Source: Clostridiaceae bacterium Marseille-Q3526
Lineage (GTDB): Bacteria; Bacillota; Clostridia; Lachnospirales; Lachnospiraceae
Reading direction: 5' to 3'
Assembly (NCBI GenBank): GCA_018223375.1
Contig: JAGTTS010000002.1
Location: 62,001-126,000 of the forward strand
DNA length: 64,000 nucleotides
Shown here: in pieces, positions 55,862 through 63,987 of the stretch
Numbering within the stretch: the first letter of the stretch is position 1
How the letters are laid out: the number at the start of each line of letters is the position of its first letter
Notes under the pieces: generated by a model
The model's input: the letters and a program-made list of their open reading frames with translations, nothing else
What the model was told of the DNA's origin: nothing
Databases searched by the model: none
Position numbers and translations under genes: made by a program

Positions 55862-57385
55862 ATGGAGGAGAAACAGATGCTGATACAGGAAAATCTTGGA
55901 ATACAGGAAAAGCTGAGAATTCTTTCAGACGCAGCAAAGTATGACGCGGCCTGCACGTCCAGCGGAGTGGACAGAAAGGGGAAGCAGGGGCAGCTGGGCA
56001 GCGCCCACGAGGCGGGGATCTGCCATAGCTTTTCTGCGGACGGACGGTGCATTTCTCTTCTCAAAATTCTGCTTACCAACGAGTGCGTTTACGACTGCAA
56101 ATATTGTATTAACCGCCGGTCTAACGATACGCTGCGCACGGCCTTTACGCCGGAGGAGGTGTGCAGGCTGACGATGGAGTTTTACAGAAGAAATTATATT
56201 GAGGGCTTATTTTTAAGTTCGGGAATCCAGGATTCCCCGGATCACACGATGGAGCAGATGCTGGCTGTGGCAAAAAGCCTCCGCCTGGAGCATAAATTCC
56301 AGGGGTACATCCATTTGAAGGCGATTCCGGGCGCATCGCCGGAACTGGTGGAAGCGGCCGGATTTTTTGCCGACCGCATGAGCGTAAATTTAGAGCTTCC
56401 CACTGCGGACGGCCTGAGAAAGCTGGCCCCCGGGAAGACAAGAGAGAAGATCCTGACTCCGATGCGGCAGATTCAGAAAGGGATCGTAAAACAGATCGCT
56501 CAGGAGGGGCTTCTGGAAAAAAAGGGACTGTCGTCTGCCCTTCTTTCTGATTCCGGCCGAAGCTTTTCCGGCAGTCTGCCTGACTTTGGAGAAAAGGGCA
56601 GAAGAGAAAGCAGAACGAGCCCCAGAGTCATTCCCGGCAGGTCTTCCTATGGAAATTACGGGCTGGGAAGGAGTGCGTCAGGCAGATCGGTATTTGTTCC
56701 TGGCGGCCAGAGCACGCAGATTATCGTGGGGGCTACGCCGGAAAGCGATTTCCAGATGGTTTCTGTCGCCGAGGCCCTGTACCAGAATTTTGGCCTGAAG
56801 AGAGTCTTTTATTCGGCCTTTGTTCCGGTCAGCGACGACAGCAGCCTTCCTGCTCTGCCTGGAGGACCGCCGCTTCTGAGAGAACACAGATTGTATCAGG
56901 CAGACTGGCTGATGCGCTATTATGGATTTCAGGCTTCAGAGCTGCTGTCTGAAGAAAAACCGAATTTTAATGTGCTCTTAGATCCGAAGTGCGACTGGGC
57001 AGTGAGGAATCTGGGCCGATTTCCGGTGGAAATTAACCGGGCACCTTACGGAGAACTTTTAAGAGTTCCTGGAATTGGCGTGAAGTCGGCAGTCAGAATT
57101 GTGGAAGCCAGGAAGGGAACGGTTCTCCGGTTTGAGGATTTGAAGAAAATGGGAGTTGTCATGAAGCGGGCCGTCTACTTTATCACCTGCTCCGGGAGGA
57201 TGATGCATCCAGTCCGGATGGATGAGGATTTTATTACAGGATGCATGATTGGCGAGGAGAGGAGAAAGGTCTGGGAGCTGGAACAGAAAGATACGTACCG
57301 TCAGCTGTCTTTGTTTGATGATTTTCATATGCAGACAGAACCTCCGGCAGAAGAGAGGGCAGCTCTTTTGACGGGACAGCTGTAG
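55862..57385 (+). CDS. Putative DNA modification/repair radical SAM protein
   Basis: A 507-residue protein. The radical SAM motif is CVYDCKYC (near residue 78; C-x3-C-x2-C), preceded by AKYDAACTSSG and followed by SSGIQDSPD. A helix-hairpin-helix DNA-binding segment is near residues 395-425 (LLRVPGIGVKSAVRIVEARKGTVLRFEDLKKMGVV). This matches the family annotated as putative DNA modification/repair radical SAM proteins, paired with a DUF4130 partner. It carries an extra Ser/Arg/Gly-rich insert (about 215-275). Two LexA boxes suggest SOS control. The real substrate is not known. ATG at 55862 with TATGGAGG upstream; a later in-frame ATG at 55877 is an alternative. Confidence 0.88.
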   Translation: MEEKQMLIQENLGIQEKLRILSDAAKYDAACTSSGVDRKGKQGQLGSAHEAGICHSFSADGRCISLLKILLTNECVYDCKYCINRRSNDTLRTAFTPEEVCRLTMEFYRRNYIEGLFLSSGIQDSPDHTMEQMLAVAKSLRLEHKFQGYIHLKAIPGASPELVEAAGFFADRMSVNLELPTADGLRKLAPGKTREKILTPMRQIQKGIVKQIAQEGLLEKKGLSSALLSDSGRSFSGSLPDFGEKGRRESRTSPRVIPGRSSYGNYGLGRSASGRSVFVPGGQSTQIIVGATPESDFQMVSVAEALYQNFGLKRVFYSAFVPVSDDSSLPALPGGPPLLREHRLYQADWLMRYYGFQASELLSEEKPNFNVLLDPKCDWAVRNLGRFPVEINRAPYGELLRVPGIGVKSAVRIVEARKGTVLRFEDLKKMGVVMKRAVYFITCSGRMMHPVRMDEDFITGCMIGEERRKVWELEQKDTYRQLSLFDDFHMQTEPPAEERAALLTGQL

Positions 57386-57404
57386 GAAGACAGGGAGAGA
57401 AGAG

Positions 57405-58172
57405 ATGACAATTTTTGTATGCAAAGATGAATTTGACAGCATTCTATGCGGAGTGTACGACGCCTGGATGAGCGGCCTGGGACATGAGAACGTCAGGCTT
57501 ATAACCAGGACAGAGCAGCAGAATCAGACGATGCAGATGTTTGCAGAGTACAGAGAGGCAGAAGAAGCTTCCTGGAAGATAAAAAAGACAGCCGAGGCAA
57601 TACGAAGAAAGATTTCACAGGAGGCCTATGCGTGGATTTACAGAGCGTCTCTGAGCAGGGAAACGGACAAAGCGGATAAAATTTTCCGTTTTCTGGCCAG
57701 GGGCTTTCAGTTTGGTCCCAGAACCGTCAAAATGCTGAAAGATCCAGACGTATATGAAGTGTTCCGGATGAATCGCCAGGTGGCCAATGAGGCTCATCTG
57801 CTGACAGGGTTTCTGCGCTTTTCTGAACTGCCTGTGGGGCTTCTGGCAGCAGTGATGGGGCCTGAGAACCATGTTCTCAGCCTTGTGGCAGATCACTTTG
57901 CAGAGAGAATGTCAGGGGAGCGCTGGCTTATTTTGGATCAAAACCGAGGAAGCGCGGCGCTTCACGAGCCGGGATACGGTTTTGTTTTGCTGCCGCAGCT
58001 TCCGAAGCAGTGGAGAGATTATTTGTCTGGGCTGAAAGGGAAAGGAGAAGGAGAGTACGAGGAGCTGTGGAGGATTTTTCACAGCGCCGTTTCGATTCGG
58101 GAGAGAGACAACCGGGCCTGCCAGAACAGCCATCTTCCCCTGCGGTTTCGTTCCTATATGACAGAATTTTAA
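57405..58172 (+). CDS. DUF4130 putative DNA metabolism protein
   Basis: A 255-residue protein beginning MTIFVCKDEFDSILCGVYDAW. The conserved RFLARGFQFG, VNRQVANEAHLLTGFLRFSEL-like block and the C-terminal WRIFHSAVSIRERDNRACQNSHLPLRFR match the DUF4130 group that is always next to the radical SAM repair protein. In some families it is fused to a uracil-DNA glycosylase domain; here it is alone. It follows the radical SAM gene by 19 bases and shares its LexA control. A role in repair is inferred from that pairing. Confidence 0.87.
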   Translation: MTIFVCKDEFDSILCGVYDAWMSGLGHENVRLITRTEQQNQTMQMFAEYREAEEASWKIKKTAEAIRRKISQEAYAWIYRASLSRETDKADKIFRFLARGFQFGPRTVKMLKDPDVYEVFRMNRQVANEAHLLTGFLRFSELPVGLLAAVMGPENHVLSLVADHFAERMSGERWLILDQNRGSAALHEPGYGFVLLPQLPKQWRDYLSGLKGKGEGEYEELWRIFHSAVSIRERDNRACQNSHLPLRFRSYMTEF

Positions 58173-58207
58173 GAAACTTACGGATTTCTTACATTTTACT
58201 GCTGCAG

Positions 58208-58263
58208 TTGACAGGCTGAAGACCTTATGATATGCTTCGACTGTATTAATACAAATAGTACAG
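58208..58263 (+). promoter_or_regulatory. YtrA-type promoter and operator
   Basis: TTGACA (58208-58213), 17-bp spacer, TATGCT (58231-58236). Directly downstream are the palindrome TGTATTAATACA (58242-58253) and a spaced CTGTA/TACAG pair (58241-58245 and 58259-58263). A probable autoregulatory operator for the GntR-family regulator. Confidence 0.7.
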
Positions 58264-58302
58264 TTGAGATGCAAAAGCAGGCGGCGACAGAAAGGAGGCC
58301 GT

Positions 58303-58707
58303 ATGATTCTGATTGATTACAGAGACCGCCGTCCCATCTATGAGCAGGTGGTGGAAAAGATGGCAGACCTGATGATACGAGGCATCCTTCCTCAGGACAG
58401 CCAGCTTCCCTCTGTGAGAAGCCTGGCTACGGATCTGGCGATTAATCCCAATACGATTCAAAGAGCTTATGTGGAATTAGAGCGTCAGGGCTATATCTAT
58501 TCTGTGAAGGGAAAGGGAAGCTACGTGGCGGAAAATCACCAAATCAGAGAAAAAAATCGGCAGGAAGTATTAAAAAGCCTGGAGGCTTTGGTGGAGAAAG
58601 CGGAGGCAGCAGGCGTCACGATGCTGGAATTTCAGGAAGCGGTGATTCAGATGTACGGGAAAAAGAAAAAGCCGGAGGAAGGAGAAGGAGGGGAGCGGTA
58701 TGATTGA
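58303..58707 (+). CDS. GntR family regulator, YtrA subfamily
   Basis: A protein of about 134 residues. The GntR winged helix is in YRDRRPIYEQVVEKMADLMIRGILPQDSQLPSVRSLATDLAINPNTIQRAYVELERQGYIYSVKGKGSYV. The short C-terminal part is a coiled dimer helix, without a ligand domain, as in YtrA. Such regulators repress ABC operons that respond to cell-envelope antibiotics. ATG 58303 has AGGAGG. It overlaps the next gene by eight bases. Confidence 0.93.
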   Translation: MILIDYRDRRPIYEQVVEKMADLMIRGILPQDSQLPSVRSLATDLAINPNTIQRAYVELERQGYIYSVKGKGSYVAENHQIREKNRQEVLKSLEALVEKAEAAGVTMLEFQEAVIQMYGKKKKPEEGEGGERYD

Positions 58708-59599
58708 GGCGGTAAATCTGACGAAATACTACGGAAAAATTGCAGCAGTGGATCATGTGAATGCAGAAATAAAACAGGGAAACGTATTTGGACTGATAGG
58801 AACGAACGGAGCTGGAAAAAGCACTTTTCTCAGAATGGCGGCAGGGATTTTAAAGCCGGATGAGGGGAGCATCAGCCTGGACGGGGAGCCAGTCTTTGAA
58901 AATCCGAAGGCAAAAGCCAGATTTTTCTATATTTCAGACGAACAGCATTTTCTGGGAAATTCATCTCCTGAGGAGATGGCAGTATTTTACAGATCTGTTT
59001 ACCCTGCTTTTGACAGGAAGCGCTTTTTTGAGCTTTTAGGCAGCTTCGGGCTGGATCGAAAAAGAAAGATTTCTGCCTTCTCTAAAGGGATGAAAAAGCA
59101 GCTTTCTGTTCTTTTGGGCATCTGCGCAGGAACAGAATATCTTTTTTGCGATGAAACCTTTGATGGCTTGGATCCGGTCATGCGCCAGGCGGTGAAGCGG
59201 CTCTTTGCAAATGACATGGAGACAAGGAAACTGACGCCGGTCATTGCCTCCCACAATTTAAGAGAGCTGGAGGATATTTGTGATCATGTGGGAATCCTCC
59301 ACAAAGGCGGAATTCTCCTGTCCAAAGATCTGGACGATATGAAGATGAATATTCACAAGATCCAGTGCGTTTTATACCCAGGGACAGAACCTGAGCAGAT
59401 ACGCGGGCTGGAGATTATTAGAACCGAGAAAAGAGGAAGCCTTCTCACCCTGACTGTGAGAGGAAGGAAAGAGGAGATAGAGAGACAGATGCAGCTGCAC
59501 CATCCAGTGTTTTTTGAAATGCTTCCCCTTACTTTAGAAGAAATTTTTATCAGCGAAACGGAGGTGGCAGGTTATGATATCAAAAAACTTATTTTTTAA
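58700..59599 (+). CDS. ABC transporter ATP-binding protein (YtrB-like)
   Basis: A 299-residue ATPase. Walker A is GTNGAGKST, the signature region is ISAFSKGMKKQLSVLLGI (LSxGxxx form with FSKGMKK), Walker B is YLFCDETFDGLD, and the H-loop is ASHN. The signature LSGGQ is replaced by FSKGM, common in the YtrB and bacitracin-type groups. It overlaps the regulator and the permease (26 bases). It energises the permease downstream. Confidence 0.92.
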   Translation: MIEAVNLTKYYGKIAAVDHVNAEIKQGNVFGLIGTNGAGKSTFLRMAAGILKPDEGSISLDGEPVFENPKAKARFFYISDEQHFLGNSSPEEMAVFYRSVYPAFDRKRFFELLGSFGLDRKRKISAFSKGMKKQLSVLLGICAGTEYLFCDETFDGLDPVMRQAVKRLFANDMETRKLTPVIASHNLRELEDICDHVGILHKGGILLSKDLDDMKMNIHKIQCVLYPGTEPEQIRGLEIIRTEKRGSLLTLTVRGRKEEIERQMQLHHPVFFEMLPLTLEEIFISETEVAGYDIKKLIF

Positions 59600-61850
59600 G
59601 CTTTTGAGAGAGCAGACAAAACAGAGGATTTGGCTGATTGCCCTGATGTGCCTGGTTTCCTTTTTCGCTTTTCCGGTGGCAGCGGCTTTGATGTCAGGCG
59701 CTTTTCTGGACATGGAGCAGCTGACAGCGCAGGCCGACCGCTCAGCCGGGCTTTTGACGGTAGAGATGTGCAGAAATATGGCGAGCCAGGAGCTGATTGA
59801 AGAGTTTCAGGACTGGATATCCCCGACAGGCTCCCTGCTTTTGTGGATGATTCCGATAGCGGCAGCTGTAGCAGGCCTGGCGGAATTTTCGTTTCTCCAC
59901 TCCAGAAGGAAGACAGATTTTTATCACAGCCTTCCAGTTAAGCGGGAGATTTTATTTGCAGTTTCCTATGTAGGAGGGATTCTGTATGTGGCGGTACCTT
60001 ATGTGATAGGACTTCTGGCAGCCGGACTGATGATTCAGATAAAGGTTATGCCATATTCTGTGGATTGGGGAACCTTGCTTACAGGAGCTTTGCAGGGGAT
60101 TGCCTTTTTTATTCTTTCTTACAGCGCCGCATCGGCGGCTGCTATTTTGACAGGAAATATAGTCGTCAGTATTTTGGGAATATTTGTATTTTTCTTCTGG
60201 GGCCCGCTGACAGTTTTTCTGGTTCACGCGTACTGCCAGGCTTATTTCACTTCCTTCTATCAGGCAGAAGGAATTTTGAACTGGCTGTCTGTCTCCAATA
60301 CCTCTCCTGTGTTCTTTTACTGGACGGCAGGAGCGAATGCAGGAGGCAGAGCGCTGGGGGCCCTGGCAGCAGGAGCGGTTATCGGTGCGGCGGCAATGAC
60401 ATTATACAGGAAGAGGCCGTCGGAGGCGGCGGGAAGAGCGATGGCGTTTCCTCTCAGTCAGCCCCTGTTTAAAATAATTCTCACCATTCCTGGCGCTCTG
60501 GGATTCAGTTTATTCTTCTATGAAATGAGAGGAAGCTTTGCCTGGGGACTTTTTGGACTGTTCTGCGGCGTTCTCATTATGGCATGCGTCATAGAAATTA
60601 TTTATCATTTTGATGTGAGACAGGCTTTTGCAGGGTGGAAGAGCACAGCGGTGGGAGCAGCGGCTGCCCTGAGCATATTTTGTCTGTTTTTCTTTGACCT
60701 GGCTGGATATGACAGTTACCTTCCTGAACAGGAGAAAATCGAATCAGTTGGAGTGAGCAGTTATCTGCTGTATGGAAATCTGACACAGGACCGCACAGAG
60801 ATTTCGACAGAAAAGGGACATGACGGCCAGATTTTCGTAATCGGAAATACTCCAGGAGAGTATGAGGTCTTGAAAGAAATGGAAATCTCAGACGAAGAAG
60901 CTGTCCAGGCAGTTCTTGAGATTGCAGAGAAGGGGATTTCGAGAAAGAACAGAATCGGCGGCCAGGAAGAAACTGAAGCTTTTACCTCGATACAGAATGG
61001 TGACGGTGAGATGACGGAGGAAAACGTACCGGAAGAATCTGGACAGGTGCTGATTCAGTATCATTTGAAAAATGGATCGACCGCTACGAGAGTCTACTGG
61101 ATTGATCTGCTGGATGTAAAAGAGGCGTCAGACAGGCTTTATGCCAGCGCAGATTTTAAGAAGGAGAGCTATCCCGTTTTTTCCATGGATGAAAAGGAAC
61201 TGGCAGGAGCTAATTTTCATGTCTTTGATACCTACAGCCATATAGAAACGGGCAGGGAAGAGCTTGCAGAGCTGTTTCGCGTTTATCAGGAAGAATTTCT
61301 TCAGCTGACTGCCGACGAGAGGCGGGAGGAGGCTCCTCTGGGATACATTCAGTTTAAAACAGAGAGTATGCAGAATACCATTGATCAGATAAGGGCAGAG
61401 AAGGGAGATTATACCAGATTTAACGACTTTGCTTATTATCCGGTATATCCAAGTTTTGAACGCACAGTGTCGCTTTTAAGAGAGGCGGACGTGAAAATGG
61501 CGGACAGTCTGAAGACGGCTTCCATCGACAGAGCGGTGGTAGAGATGTGGATAGACTCAGAAAGCAGAGATAGTTTTAAACCGTATTCGAACGATGGAAT
61601 TCGGACGTACCTTTCAGACAGCAGCATGTGTCTGGAGGTAACAGAACCGTCTATGGTAGACGAAATTTTAGACAATGTGGGAACCAGCGAGGATCCACTG
61701 TACCGCAATTGTCTGGATGAATCTATGGAAGTTGTCATTTACGTGCAGGATGGAAAAGACGGAGAGGTGGATTCTTTCCGGCTGCGATTCAAGAAAGGGC
61801 AGATTCCAGGATTTGTCGAGGAGCAGATGGGAGCATATATTTTTAGTTAA
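59574..61850 (+). CDS. ABC transporter permease with large extracytoplasmic domain
   Basis: A 758-residue membrane protein. About eight helices lie in residues 15-390, including GLAEFSFLHSRRKTDFYHSLPVKRE, the conserved cytoplasmic loop of the YtrC/YtrD-type permeases. A C-terminal soluble domain (about 390-758) follows. It pairs with the ATPase at 58700 in an envelope-stress ABC system. The overlap of 26 bases implies coupled translation. The substrate is unknown. Confidence 0.87.
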   Translation: MISKNLFFKLLREQTKQRIWLIALMCLVSFFAFPVAAALMSGAFLDMEQLTAQADRSAGLLTVEMCRNMASQELIEEFQDWISPTGSLLLWMIPIAAAVAGLAEFSFLHSRRKTDFYHSLPVKREILFAVSYVGGILYVAVPYVIGLLAAGLMIQIKVMPYSVDWGTLLTGALQGIAFFILSYSAASAAAILTGNIVVSILGIFVFFFWGPLTVFLVHAYCQAYFTSFYQAEGILNWLSVSNTSPVFFYWTAGANAGGRALGALAAGAVIGAAAMTLYRKRPSEAAGRAMAFPLSQPLFKIILTIPGALGFSLFFYEMRGSFAWGLFGLFCGVLIMACVIEIIYHFDVRQAFAGWKSTAVGAAAALSIFCLFFFDLAGYDSYLPEQEKIESVGVSSYLLYGNLTQDRTEISTEKGHDGQIFVIGNTPGEYEVLKEMEISDEEAVQAVLEIAEKGISRKNRIGGQEETEAFTSIQNGDGEMTEENVPEESGQVLIQYHLKNGSTATRVYWIDLLDVKEASDRLYASADFKKESYPVFSMDEKELAGANFHVFDTYSHIETGREELAELFRVYQEEFLQLTADERREEAPLGYIQFKTESMQNTIDQIRAEKGDYTRFNDFAYYPVYPSFERTVSLLREADVKMADSLKTASIDRAVVEMWIDSESRDSFKPYSNDGIRTYLSDSSMCLEVTEPSMVDEILDNVGTSEDPLYRNCLDESMEVVIYVQDGKDGEVDSFRLRFKKGQIPGFVEEQMGAYIFS

Positions 61851-61852
61851 GA

Positions 61853-61881
61853 TTGACTTTCCCTTCTTTACAGGGTAGAAT
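61853..61881 (+). promoter_or_regulatory. Promoter of the zinc-ribbon gene
   Basis: TTGACT (61853-61858), 17-bp spacer, TAGAAT (61876-61881). Confidence 0.7.
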
Positions 61882-61919
61882 AAACAAGACTATAATTGGC
61901 CTGTAAAGGAGGGCATGTA

Positions 61920-62426
61920 ATGGCATTTTTTGATGAACTGGGGAAGGCGATCAGCGGAAAAAGCAGGGAAGCTGCTACTAAGGTAAGAGATCTGACAGAG
62001 ATTCTTCAGCTGAAAAGCAAGCTGTCCAGTGAAAAGGAAAAGGTAAATAAGGCATATATAAATCTGGGAAAGGCATACTACGACCGGCATGAAGTTTCAG
62101 CTGAGGAAGAGTATGCAGATGACTTTGAAGCGATCCGGGCTGGTCTGCTGAAGATTTCAGAGCTGGAGGAAGAAATTATTTCTCTGGAGGGAACGAGGAT
62201 CTGCGCAGAGTGTGGAGCCAAAGTAGAAAAAGGCGCTGCATTCTGCGGACGCTGCGGCGCGCAGATGCCATTAAAGCAGGAAGAGACAGAGGAGGCGTTC
62301 GACAGCAGTGACGCAGATGCGGCTTATACAGAAGAACAGCCGCAGCAGGAGAGCAGTATTCCAGTTCCCGCAGCAGAGAAGAAGACAGAAGAAATCAGCG
62401 TAACAGCTGGAAGAGCAGAGGAGTAG
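61920..62426 (+). CDS. Zinc-ribbon protein with coiled coil
   Basis: A 168-residue protein. Residues 1-85 form a helical, coiled-coil-like part (AISGKSREAATKVRDLTEILQLKSKLSSEKEKVNKAYINLGKAYY). A zinc ribbon follows at about 97-118 (CAECGAKVEKGAAFCGRCGAQM; C-x2-C...C-x2-C). The tail is acidic and disordered. ATG 61920 has AAAGGAGGG. No membrane segment. This general layout is common in clostridial proteins of unknown function. Seven bases lie between it and the next gene. Confidence 0.85.
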   Translation: MAFFDELGKAISGKSREAATKVRDLTEILQLKSKLSSEKEKVNKAYINLGKAYYDRHEVSAEEEYADDFEAIRAGLLKISELEEEIISLEGTRICAECGAKVEKGAAFCGRCGAQMPLKQEETEEAFDSSDADAAYTEEQPQQESSIPVPAAEKKTEEISVTAGRAEE

Positions 62427-62433
62427 GCAGCAT

Positions 62434-62940
62434 ATGGACGCACTTGTACAATGGTTTACCGAGACCTTATCCGGCGTTATGTCATCGGAAATTGTAATTT
62501 TTATTATTTCCATGATCCCGATACTGGAGCTGAGAGGCGGCCTGCTGGCAGCTTCTCCCGCTCTTTTGAACGTGCCGATTACTACTGCAATTCCGCTCTG
62601 TATTATCGGAAATATTCTTCCTATCCCATTCATTCTGCTTCTGATTAACAGAGTCCTGGAGTGGATGAAGACGGTAGGAGTCTTTCGCCCGACCGCTCTT
62701 TGGCTGGAAAATAAAGCCATGAGCAAAAAGGATAAAATTGAAAATTATGAATTCTGGGGCTTAGTCCTGTTTGTGGGAATTCCGCTCCCTGGAACAGGAG
62801 CCTGGACAGGAGCTTTGATTGCAGCGCTGCTCCGCATTCGTTTTAAGAAAGCTTTTTTAGCTATCTTTCTGGGAATTATTCTGGCTACAGTGATTATGAG
62901 TATTGTATCCTATGGACTTTTAGGCGCGTTATTCGGTTAG
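62434..62940 (+). CDS. Small multidrug export/COG2426 membrane protein
   Basis: A 168-residue protein with four to five membrane helices: SSEIVIFIISMIPILELRGGLLAA, PITTAIPLCIIGNILPIPFILLLI, WGLVLFVGIPLPGTGAWTGALIAALL and AIFLGIILATVIMSIVSYGLLG. The motifs PILELRGGL and GIPLPGTGAWTGAL are typical of the COG2426 family, described as putative small multidrug exporters and related to the DedA-like fold. The true substrate is unknown. It lies in the operon with the zinc-ribbon gene. Confidence 0.85.
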   Translation: MDALVQWFTETLSGVMSSEIVIFIISMIPILELRGGLLAASPALLNVPITTAIPLCIIGNILPIPFILLLINRVLEWMKTVGVFRPTALWLENKAMSKKDKIENYEFWGLVLFVGIPLPGTGAWTGALIAALLRIRFKKAFLAIFLGIILATVIMSIVSYGLLGALFG

Positions 62941-63004
62941 CGTAATATTTCTCAGCAGACGCAGGACAGAAGGGGAAAGATAAGGCAGAGAGGAGAAGGT
63001 ACAG

Positions 63005-63310
63005 ATGGAAGAGTGCTGCAAGAGTGCAGAGAGACACAAACACAGAAATTTAACAGAGCAGAAGGACCTGATGACCAGGCTGAACCGGATTGAAGGGCAG
63101 GTCCGCGGACTGAAAGCTATGCTGGAGGATGAGCGTTACTGCGTTGATATCCTGACGCAGGTATCGGCTGTTCAGGCAGCTTTAAACGGTTTCAGCCGCG
63201 TTCTTTTGTCAAATCACATAAAAACCTGTGTTGTAGATCAGATTGAAGCGGGAAATGCAGAAGAGACAGTGGAAGAACTTTGCAAAACCATTCAGAAAAT
63301 GATGAAATAA
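63005..63310 (+). CDS. CsoR/FrmR-family metal-sensing regulator
   Basis: A 101-residue regulator. The core is LMTRLNRIEGQVRGLKAMLEDERYCVDILTQVSAVQAALNGFSRVLLSNHIKTCVVDQ. The Cu ligands Cys (RYCVDIL), His and Cys (SNHIKTC) of CsoR are all present. It also has Cys-Cys at the N-terminus. It is a helical-bundle repressor that leaves DNA on binding copper or another thiophilic metal. No copA or copZ is next to it, so its target lies elsewhere. GAGAGGAG precedes the ATG. Confidence 0.88.
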   Translation: MEECCKSAERHKHRNLTEQKDLMTRLNRIEGQVRGLKAMLEDERYCVDILTQVSAVQAALNGFSRVLLSNHIKTCVVDQIEAGNAEETVEELCKTIQKMMK

Positions 63311-63314
63311 CAGA

Positions 63315-63347
63315 AAAGGGCGAAGCCGCTGCTGGCTTTGCCCTTTT
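63315..63347 (+). terminator. Terminator after the CsoR-family gene
   Basis: AAAGGGC-AAGCC pairs with GGCTT-GCCCTTTT around a short loop. Confidence 0.75.
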
Positions 63348-63398
63348 GCTTACCCCCAATATCATATTTTATAAAAATCTTATGATACAGATTATTCT

Positions 63399-63542
63399 TC
63401 AGGAATTGTGCATATCCGATTTTTCCATAAGGAGCAGCCCAATCGATTCGGCAGTCCAGGGCATAAGGTTTGTGATCATGTGGATGATACCATTTTTAAT
63501 GGATACCATGTGTTCCGGGCTGTCTCCTGGACATTCTTCCAT
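63399..63542 (-). pseudogene. Possible gene remnant on the minus strand
   Basis: A minus-strand frame reads MEECPGDSPEHMVSIKNGIIHMITN and ends MEKSDMHNS. The frame stays open upstream to about 63690 (SDSWGGDQSGYI) without another start. No ribosome site precedes the ATG. The composition looks coding, so this may be the 3' part of a gene cut off by insertion of the adjoining phage-derived module. No family is recognised. Confidence 0.35.
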
Positions 63543-63641
63543 TATGTATCCAGATTGGTCGCCTCCCCAGGAGTCTGAATTAAACAGGTTCAGCAGGAAA
63601 GATTGAAGAAAAAACGAAAGGAACAGACGGTAGATTTGTGG

Positions 63642-63647
63642 TATACT
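63642..63647 (+). promoter_or_regulatory. Toxin mRNA promoter, second copy
   Basis: TGGTATACT extended -10, as at 8311-8316, followed by CGTTACCG (63653-63660). Confidence 0.6.
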
Positions 63648-63693
63648 CTTTCCGTTACCGCCTCCTAGACTGGTACGGAAGGGAGGTGTTCAT

Positions 63694-63762
63694 GTGGAAG
63701 CAATCACATCTCTTGTTATCGCAGTTGTGGCAGGCGTGATTAGCCATCTCGTCTGTAAATAG
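63694..63762 (+). CDS. Type I toxin-like peptide, second copy (truncated, 22 aa)
   Basis: GTG start behind GGGAGGTG, giving a peptide of 22 residues (MEAITSLVIAVVAGVISHLVCK). The copy at 8364 continues KWLDGDK. Here TGG is TAG, so translation stops before the charged tail; the following LDGDK codons are still present. The SD-masking hairpin (CGCCTCC/GGAGGTG) and the 5'-3' pairing (CGTTACCG/CGGTAACG, 8 bp) are kept. It is either an inactivated toxin or a shortened one. Confidence 0.65.
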   Translation: MEAITSLVIAVVAGVISHLVCK

Positions 63763-63826
63763 TTGGACGGTGATAAGTAGCCGGTAACGAGCCTATGGTC
63801 TAAGCTGCCATACTAAAATGGAATAG

Positions 63827-63857
63827 AAAACCCCGGAGAGTGCAACTCCGGGGTTTT
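63827..63857. terminator. Bidirectional terminator, second copy
   Basis: AAAACCCCGGAG pairs with CTCCGGGGTTTT. Compared with 8502-8531, the stem shows a compensating A-U to G-C change. Confidence 0.8.
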
Positions 63858-63905
63858 CGTCTGTTAGTCATTCATGTGGAAAGACTCACATCTCTTTAGC
63901 CTACT
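63827..63905 (-). ncRNA. Putative antisense antitoxin RNA, second copy
   Basis: The minus-strand promoter TTGTAA with TATAAT at 17-bp spacing (near 63910-63938) is conserved from the first copy, predicting an antisense RNA through the terminator hairpin. Confidence 0.55.
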
Positions 63906-63987
63906 GGCATTATAGTATATGCGTATTTGGATTACAAGATACGAATATGCTGTTTTTTACCGAAAAATCAGGAAGGAGGCGAAAAAG

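Noticed and set aside
63280..63606. A plus-strand 108-codon ORF after the CsoR-family gene
   Set aside because: It starts inside that gene, crosses the terminator and has no ribosome site.
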